Shown here: positions 56,961 to 64,000 of the stretch, piece by piece
How the letters are laid out: every line of letters begins with the position of its first letter
How positions within the stretch are numbered: the first letter of the stretch is position 1
From: Magicicada septendecula
Lineage: Eukaryota; Arthropoda; Insecta; Hemiptera; Cicadidae
Reading direction: 5' to 3'
NCBI GenBank assembly: GCA_034769895.1
Contig: CM068367.1
Span: forward strand, 706,336,885 to 706,400,884
Length of the DNA: 64,000 nucleotides
Made by a program: the position numbers and the translations under genes
The notes under the pieces: model-generated
What the model was told of the DNA's origin: nothing
The model's input: the letters and a program-made list of their open reading frames with translations, nothing else
The model's database searches: none

Positions 56961-58898
56961 TATATCCTTGATGCTTTTAGCTTTTTGGTGTATTAATAAA
57001 TATAATTTGTGTAAATGTATGATCAAGAGATTTTTTGCTTATTTGAAATTTATTTTGAGCAACATATAGTAGACTCATTACTGTACATGTTGACTTTTTG
57101 CCTGGTGAAGTATTTGTATTTTTAGACTGACAGAAATGATGGACATTTTTGTTGCATTGTTGTAATTTAATTTAGACAATAATTTTGTTTTGTGAGCATT
57201 TCCAATATCTAGTGTCTTAAAAATTGTATTATGTCTGGTACTGACCTATATTTGTTCAAGTATTGTTTTGTGATTTCTTTATGTATATACTCCCTATATG
57301 TGTTCTCCAAAATCTACAGTGTCTATGCATTATACATATTTTACTGATGTAATGTTGTTAATGCTTGAGAATTCATATCATTTGTTAATGGCAGTGGCAC
57401 TGATAAGGGGGGTTTAACCCCCCCCCAATTATGACAAAAAAATTCTGGTAAAAATGTAATTTTATAGGTCGAATTAAATAATTAATCTAATCAGTTATGT
57501 GAGTACAAACATTTTAAATTGAGGTATTCCAACAGTACATTATGCAATCCAACCTATTTTTAGCTGGTGACGAATGAGTCACAATTATGCACACCAAAAG
57601 GAATTTTGTTTACCGTAACAAACGGAATCGGAATCGTTGTTTGGGTGAGCCACAACAGAGTGGCGTCTTATGTAATCAAACTGTAAACAAGTGACATCAG
57701 CCAAGGCAGCAGAATGCGGGCCGAAACCGGAGAAAACTGGTTTTTTTAATTGCGGAGTAAACGGACACTGTTGTGTAAGATGATGAAAGCTGAGTCAGTC
57801 TCACAATCGCCAGCAAACAGTACAGACGTACTTTTTAGTGCCCATGGGAGACCACGGTAGGCCATCCAAGGTAGGCCTACCGAACTCAAAATTTGTGAAA
57901 TTTCAATGTAAAATTATTGAATTATTGTAGAAGACAGTGTGCAGTAATTTATCGGAGTTTTGGAACATTCTTTTTCATGTTTTTGTCAGGAAAGTGCGCA
58001 ATTTCACCTGGATGGCGCAACCATAGTAAGGCTCCCCGACAATACAGATAAGTAAAAAATAACGGGCAATGGAAAGTTTTTTTGGCCAAACAAAGTGGTG
58101 AACTAAAACTGTAAAATTATATATAATCAGAGAGAGAGAGTGCAAGAGAGTAAAAAAGGGGGTGACAGAAATATGTAAGAGAAAAGTACTGATTTGCTGT
58201 TTTTTATTTTTTTTTGTTTTATTTTCTGTATAATTGAAATATAATTTTTTATTAATAATGAGATTTTTCATTACAATGCGTTAAGTTAGTTTATTACGCC
58301 ACTCTACCTATAACCTATTCTCTGTGTCCAAAAGTTCATGTAAACGGCCTTGGAATTTTCTCTGAGGGAGAGTTGGTATTTTTAATTGTTTTCATGGGGA
58401 AAGTGATACGGTTTCCACATTTCCTCCAATAAAAATGTGGTGATGACCCTGGGGCTTTTGGTTCTTTTGGAATTTTCTGTCTGAATGTAGGTACCGTAAG
58501 TAAAAAAGTAGTATTGGGGCTTAATTCCTTATTCTCTTTATTCCGAAACGTCACAGTATGATATAACCGTTTGCGAATTCGATATTGCTTTGCATAATTA
58601 TTGCTAGTTGCCTTGTAGTTGAAGGATGGCTAAAATTTTTATTCTAATTCTTTTGGTTATGTCCTCTTAGCCAGCGGGAACAGGTAGCCTTTGAATATTT
58701 ATTCAGCCCACAGTGTATTAAACTTGATTTACTATATTTACAGTGTAGTAACTCATTCCACAGCAACTTTCTGTATTTAAACAGCTTTTTACTTGGTATT
58801 CAAATCTCTGATTTCACTGATATTTTGAACCTTCATCAGTATTTATTAATGGCCTTTCTTTATCACCTATTTCTTTCACTAAATGTTTGACTTCCTTT
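56961..58898. other. intron sequence, no gene seen
   Basis: AT-rich to about 57400. GGGGGGTTTAACCCCCC, a palindrome, at about 57407-57423 follows CAGTGGCACTGATAA, and a less AT-rich stretch runs to about 57900. This might be the end of a decayed DNA element, but no second end was found. The frame at 58336-58554 has no domain. Confidence 0.4.
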
Positions 58899-59240
58899 TT
58901 AATTTGTAATAGAGTCTACTAAACTTGACATATTTATTTTTATTGTTAACCCAGATTTTTCTATCTCAGATATTCTGTCAACTTGTTTGTTCAGCTCACC
59001 TCGTAACAGGACGAATTTTGCAGTGGTATCATCTTGTATGAACGCCTTAATGTCATCTGCTTGATGACTAAATTCTTGTTTTTGCCGTCTCTGTGGTATT
59101 TCATTTTCACACTTACGTTTTTCTTTTACTCGTTCTTCCATTAGTCCTTTCTGTCGTTCCTCTCCTGCCTCTTGTTGGCGTCATTCCTCAAACTGCAGTA
59201 GCATTGCTTGGAATGATTCTATCATCTGACTGGTATCCAT
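58899..59240 (-). pseudogene. Gag-like N-terminal fragment of an LTR element
   Basis: From ATG 59238-59240: MDTSQMIESFQAMLLQFEE, a stop, then in the same frame LMEERVKEKRKCENEIPQRR, KQEFSHQADDIKAFIQDDTT and KQVDRISEIEKSGLTIKIN, a charged coiled-coil-type sequence, ending at 58899. It follows an LTR piece and a primer-binding site candidate, as gag does in LTR retroelements. Nothing of the element remains further downstream. Confidence 0.6.
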
Positions 59241-59313
59241 TGTTTACCAATTAATTACAAATTACACTAGTCTTTTACAAAGTGTCCACTGTTTCCACTG
59301 TTAACAGTTCAAT

Positions 59314-59328
59314 CCCACTTCTGACCCA
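59314..59328 (-). promoter_or_regulatory. primer-binding site candidate of the minus-strand LTR fragment
   Basis: TGGGTCAGAAGTGGG on the minus strand, one base after the LTR end ...CGTAACA. It starts with TGG as expected. Confidence 0.55.
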
Positions 59329-59329
59329 C

Positions 59330-59640
59330 TGTTACGATGTATCAGTCGACTGATCTAACCGATCGTCGTGTGGTACAGTGGAAAACAAAAAACCAAGACA
59401 CCAATGAAGTCTAAAAACCAGCTTTAATTATCACCATTAACAATCTGTAATCACAAGTTAGTCTCTCACAACAAATCAAAAAAATAAATTGCCCACACAC
59501 AATAATAATGTCAACTAATAGAGTCCTGCACAATTATAAAACACATAACACTTCACCACAATACTTCGAACCTCAATGGAATAAATCGCTACCAAAACTG
59601 AAACTAAGCGTCGCTGAATGCTTGTATTCATACCCTACTG
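59330..59640 (-). repeat. LTR fragment related to the solo LTR at 30640-31075
   Basis: On the minus strand: GGTTCGAAGTATTGTGGTGA, ACATTATTATTGTGTGTGG, TTGTTTTCCACTGTACCA, ending TACATCGTAACA at 59330. The same order of blocks is found in the solo LTR, with moderate divergence. The LTR's 5' part beyond about 59640 is not recognisable. Confidence 0.7.
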
Positions 59641-61882
59641 AGATTCCAGAATAATCCATAATACGCGTCAACTACTAGCAAACACTAGAGCGTAATTGAT
59701 TGCAGCCTTGAACACGTGCACGTGGTCCGGTATGGTCTGTAATAGTCTCGTTGCGGATGCTTGACAAGTGTCATGTAATTGTCCTTCATATCAAAGTAGC
59801 AGCAATATGTACGCAACACACACATTACAGCCGGGTTCCACTGGAATAGCCAAGAAACACTCAGAATGTTCTGTAATGACGTAACAGTATAAACAAAATT
59901 CTTAAAGAGTACTACTGTGAGGAAAAGCTTATAGCACAGACACCATGGTGCAGCTGTCAAGGCTGGGGAAGTAAATGGTTGAACAAACGGGTCCAAAACA
60001 AAGTATCCATTTACCATGTTTTTCATAGTTGTGTACTGAAATACACTTCAACAATATTCTTCCAAAGGAACGTAGAGTTTTTACAAACTATGTCAGGTTT
60101 TACAGCTTTTTTCCAAGTCTGCAAAGAGGACAGCTGCTCTTCAGGATTTTGCCTTCAATAGCATCAATTAGATGGAATTTTACATCATGACTGGTGACCA
60201 GCATGAAGTACCACGAAATATTAATAGCTTAGTTCCATTGTATTCTGCATACCTCAGATGATTGGGAAAGTGACGGAGTTTTAAAAGCATAAGGGTTTTT
60301 GGCCTTGTTTGGAAAATGCAACACTCGATTTCTACTAACAGTGTTTATAAAATTGTCTCATTTACTGATGTTATTTTCAACATTTTGGAAACGAAACAGT
60401 TAGACATAAACTACTGTCTACCAAGAAAGTAAAACTCTCTAAAAATATTAAGAAAATAAGGGATGAGGACTTCACAAGTACATATGATGACGTTGAACAA
60501 GAAAATTTTTGTGTTTAGCATATTTTGTAATGTGTTTGCTGTAACCATCAAAGATTACAGTTACATCTGAACTGGAATTTTTCTATAGGCTTAATTAATG
60601 CAAATAGATTGTTGCATTGGTTCATTACCTCGCCTTCATGCTTTATTTAAGATGTTGAGTCAGGGTCCTTAATTTTCTAAATAGTGCTGTTTACAAATAT
60701 TAATTAAGTAAACATCTTTATGTCTTATTATCTGTGTATGTTTCTGGTTAGTTCTTAAAAGTTTTGTATTGTATAGTTTACTTCATTTTATATTTTGTCT
60801 GTAGTGGTTTTATAGTGTCGATTGAAATAAAAAGAGAGAAATATAAGTTCATCAAATTACAGAAAAATGAATACAAAAAAAATATCATACAAATGTTTTG
60901 TAAATTTTTGTCAAATCCATTTACAAAAATTTGGTAAAAGAAAGTAGATGAATTCTGTCATTTGTAATATTAATGTATCATGTAAGCAAATTGGTTACTT
61001 ACTTAAGGAAAACTTCTGATTAAAAAACAAATACATGTTAGTTTATTGTATAATTTACGTCATCGTAATTAGTATGTACGCGTTTGGTGCTTTCCAATTA
61101 TAGTTCTACACTAATCTACTTGTCACTTACTTATGTATACTGAGCTGTATATATACTGCTGCCCTTTGGATTGTCTTCTATTTTCTTCGTGTCTTTCAGG
61201 CATACTCCACATTTGACACCATAAATATGTTATACCTGAGTATAACACATTCGTTTAGTATTACAACAAAGTAATATTATGAATATTATATATTAAGTGA
61301 TATTGTGATTAGTATTATTAAAATAATACGTAGGTTAGGGTGCCCAAATGTATTTACAATATCCACAATTGATGTATAACATGGATATTGATGGACCCTA
61401 TTTATAGAATACACTAGAATGTTCTGTATCGTTGTACAGTGAATTTATAGGTAAGCATGGTTTGTTCTATAAAGGTTATAGAAAAGTGTCGAATAACCTT
61501 GTTTGTACTAGATGGTTGTTGATACTCAGATAACTCATGCTTGTGAATGGCATTATTACTAACTATATATAAAACTATAAAAGCCAGAAAACATCAGTTT
61601 TGATAGAGAGTTCAGTGAGTTAAGTTGCAGAGTTAGTGCATGTGTTTGATGCCACATTTGTGGATCAATTTTATATTTGTGTGTTGTCTTTTTGCTTGTA
61701 TGAAAAGGTCGTATTAATACTTGATATCTCAGTTGTGGCTCAAAATTGTACTTTGTGTGTTATACTTTTGTAAAAAATTGTTTGTATTATCAGTGATACA
61801 GATATTTTATTTCAATCACTGGGCTAGAAGATAACAATACAGACAAAATATTGTATTTTTTATCTTTATTTTTAATTTTTAG
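59641..61882. other. intron sequence between exons a and b, no further gene seen
   Basis: A minus-strand frame at 59685-60026 (113 codons, Cys- and Tyr-rich) has no recognised domain and is probably chance. The rest is AT-rich. Confidence 0.45.
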
Positions 61883-61938
61883 TGTATGGGCAAAGACTTG
61901 TATGGTCATCACATGTTCCAGATGATGAAGAAGCTAAG
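61883..61938 (+). CDS. host gene, coding exon b (56 bp)
   Basis: Acceptor TTTTTAATTTTTAG and strong donor AAG/GTGAGT flank 56 bp. With the one base carried over from exon a it reads VYGQRLVWSSHVPDDEEAK, 19 complete codons ending in phase 0. The exon is short and encodes an acidic, surface-like segment. The gene family was not recognised. The good splice signals and the frame match with exon a, 5.9 kb away, are the main evidence. Confidence 0.75.
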
Positions 61939-62689
61939 GTGAGTAAAGAGAAACAAAAGTTTTTAAATTGCTTATTTCTTAGACATGTTATAAGTTACTG
62001 AAGTCTACAAAATTAAAAAGCCTTAAAATTTATATTCTGTTATGTGTATATTTCAGTTTCTTACTCAGGTTCTGCTCTGGCACATTAATTCTGCTCTTTA
62101 TAATATTATGATCCTCAGTATTATGATTATGTTATCTCAACTTCGTTTAACTTTTTAAAAACAAAAGAAAAAGAGTTTGCCAGAGAATAGAAATATACAA
62201 TTTACTAAACATTAGTTGAAATAATTAGAACTTAAAAAGATAAAATAGAACTAGGTAGTCAATGGTGTGAATGTATTATACATATGTGCATGTGTGTGGG
62301 AAGGGGCATACAGGTAGGGGGAGAAGATTGTGACAGTGTTAAATGACCAAAAGTAACCGAGTGTAACTTAGCAAAACAATATTCCCAATAACATTGGTAA
62401 CCTTGTGTATCATTGCAGGATTAAATTTTGCAGTGTTCTGTTAAATCAATCTGTCTAGAATGTATTGCTGATATATTGTTTGTTTTTTAAAAACATAGAG
62501 AACTTCATTATGGTACTGAAAAAAATCCATGACACATGGGATATATCTAGTAGCATAGTATCCATATGTCCATATGCCTGGCCTTCCCTGCTTTAGAATT
62601 GGTAACCATAGGTATACACAATACCTGTGAATCATCTGCATGAATTTATCATTTTCTTATCTTTATCCTTCTATTATGGCACTCTGCAG

Positions 62690-62770
62690 CCATCCCATAC
62701 ACCAGACCAGCTTGGTATGAATAGTGAACGCTGTCGCATAGCAGGCAGTGATGTGAAGTTTTGTATTACG
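62690..62770 (+). CDS. possible host gene exon c (81 bp)
   Basis: A pyrimidine-rich acceptor (CCTTCTATTATGGCACTCTGCAG is its sense, ending at 62689) precedes 81 bp, and GTATTT follows. In phase 0, as required after exon b, it is open for 27 codons: PSHTPDQLGMNSERCRIAGS then DVKFCIT. It is less AT-rich than its surroundings. It could also be a skipped or false exon; the downstream frame closes quickly in the intron. Confidence 0.4.
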
Positions 62771-63599
62771 GTATTTTGATTTGATTATTACAATTTCACT
62801 ATATGCTGTTATCACATGCAAGGTGCTGTGTTTCCTTGTTCTTGTTGCTAACTGTTTCTGATTTTACTGTACAATTTTAACTTGTTTTTTTTTTTGTCTG
62901 TCTATATGCTTGGTAGTGCGAAATATCATACATGGGTGGTAAATCTTTCAATATCTGTGAAGCAAAGAACTGTTTTTTATTTATTCTATTTTTTCTTTTG
63001 TATACTTGTAACAAGTTTACAGTGTATGTAATGCAAAGTATTCAGCATGACTGATGAAAGTTAGCTTGATCTAAATAAAGTACTTGTTCCTGAAGATTAT
63101 TCCTCTGTACAACTTAATACACAAGCAGTGATAGTATCTGACAACTAAAATACAAAGTGATTTCTTAACTAAATAGATAGGCATTTGTAAGGTAAGTAGG
63201 CATGTTTTGTAAAAGCATGAACAAGAGTTCATGGTACAATAGGTTCCTTGGTCTACAGGGTGTACTAAACACACACAAAATGTTTTGCTGAGTTTGGACC
63301 CCTATACTATCACAAAACTTTGGCATGCTCATTACAGAATTTATGGTACACCAAGGATATGCCTCTAAAATTGTAATATTTTTTTAAAGAATATGATGTA
63401 TGTTGTTCCAAGATTTATACACCAAGGAAGAAGTGTAGCACTACCTACCTACTATTTTAGGTTCTTAAAATTTTTAATATACTTGGCTGGAAAGCAGAAG
63501 ATCTGTGCATTTCATTGTGCTGCAGTATTGTCTTTGCGTCCATGTCATGATTGCAGCATCCAGGTTGAACTTAATGAGTGTTAGAAGATAATTTAGTGC
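62771..63599. other. intron-like sequence, no gene seen
   Basis: AT-rich. Frames at 63071-63274 (-) and 63393-63584 (+) have no recognised domain. Confidence 0.4.
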
Positions 63600-64000
63600 T
63601 GATCAGGTACTGAATACTAAAAAGGATGCTGCCAACATGATTTTTCACTAGATGGTAGATGACTGTGTCTCTACCTTATTTCCAATATCCATATCAGTCC
63701 CAAAAGTGATATCACAACCCAAATATTTGAAGTGATTTACTTGTTCTAGGCAAACCCCATCCAAACAAATCTTGAATAGAACAGTACAAGTCTTTCACAC
63801 AAATGTCATTACCCAGTAGTTTTGGATTTATAAATTTCACGTCTGTAGTGTTTAGGTATTAGGTAGAGCTGGTGTACTGCTGTCTGTAGCTCATCCTCAC
63901 TAGACACTAGTACCGACTGATTGTCAACAAATAACGGTGTATTAACCACAATTTTCTGATGGAGCACAATTTCTCCATATATTGTCAAAATATAAGTTGA
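63600..64000 (-). pseudogene. second non-LTR retrotransposon RT fragment, running off the window
   Basis: The minus strand reads FVDNQSVLVSSEDELQTAVH then QLYLIPKHY (a degenerate YADDQ-type active-site box and the following helix), KSKTTG, then ICLDGVCLEQV-like and YLGCDI-like stretches in broken frames. The order YADDQ...ELQ.AV..L...K...KTK...F.YLG is that of RTE/jockey-type LINE reverse transcriptases. Stops and shifts show it is dead. It is a different lineage from the fragment at 56230-56960. Confidence 0.6.

Noticed and set aside
57391..57430. CAGTGGC...GGGGGGTTTAACCCCCC as the end of another hAT element
   Set aside because: No second end or transposase remnant was found within reach.
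59685..60026. 113-codon minus-strand frame rich in Cys and Tyr
   Set aside because: No domain recognised and no supporting context; left as intron sequence.

Overview
This window is AT-rich eukaryotic DNA with exon/intron structure. It is most likely from an arthropod, probably an insect, judging by the mix of mariner, pogo, hAT, Ty3/gypsy, Penelope-like and non-LTR elements. No bacterial-type genes, operons, rRNA, convincing tRNA or CRISPR array were seen. Species cannot be fixed from sequence alone. Nearly every long reading frame belongs to a mobile element.

Layout. (1) 1-1599: AT-rich DNA ending in a TGTAACG-type LTR-like edge and a (TA)n(GT)n tract. (2) 1600-16790: two direct-repeat copies (A and B) of one ~7.0 kb Ty3/gypsy-type retroelement. 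They share a 5' end inside a microsatellite and several inactivating lesions, including an Asp-to-Asn change in the integrase DDE triad. Copy B's LTR carries a short Penelope-like element (PLE) insert with a clean 12-bp target duplication. (3) 16791-21855: three blocks of a ~163-bp satellite, separated by a repeat that carries a hammerhead-ribozyme-like core, plus a second PLE insert and a palindromic module. (4) 21856-29949: AT-rich, gene-poor DNA with two nearly identical 372-bp foldback repeats, a possible exon and a third PLE fragment. (5) 29950-55153: a nest of transposons inside one hAT carcass. It holds a solo LTR, a pogo/Tigger-like element, a mariner, and a large LTR element with AGGC target duplications. 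The LTR element contains in turn a gypsy element with an intact pol (inside its 5' LTR) and a Tc1/IS630-like element. (6) 55154-64000: a likely host gene on the + strand. Two well-supported small coding exons (55925-56006 and 61883-61938) join in frame, and a third is possible (62690-62770). Their introns hold a 190-bp (TG)n tract, two non-LTR retrotransposon fragments and a 5' piece of another LTR element.

How it fits together. The order of events can be read from nesting: hAT first; then the solo LTR, pogo, mariner and outer LTR element within it; then gypsy and Tc1-like elements within the outer element. The only element with a plausibly functional polyprotein is the nested minus-strand gypsy (pol 38030-41410). 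It keeps all protease, RT, RNase H and integrase catalytic residues, though its gag is frame-broken. The most unusual region is the satellite/hammerhead composite at 16.8-21.9 kb. All family calls were made by eye from motifs; no database search was run.
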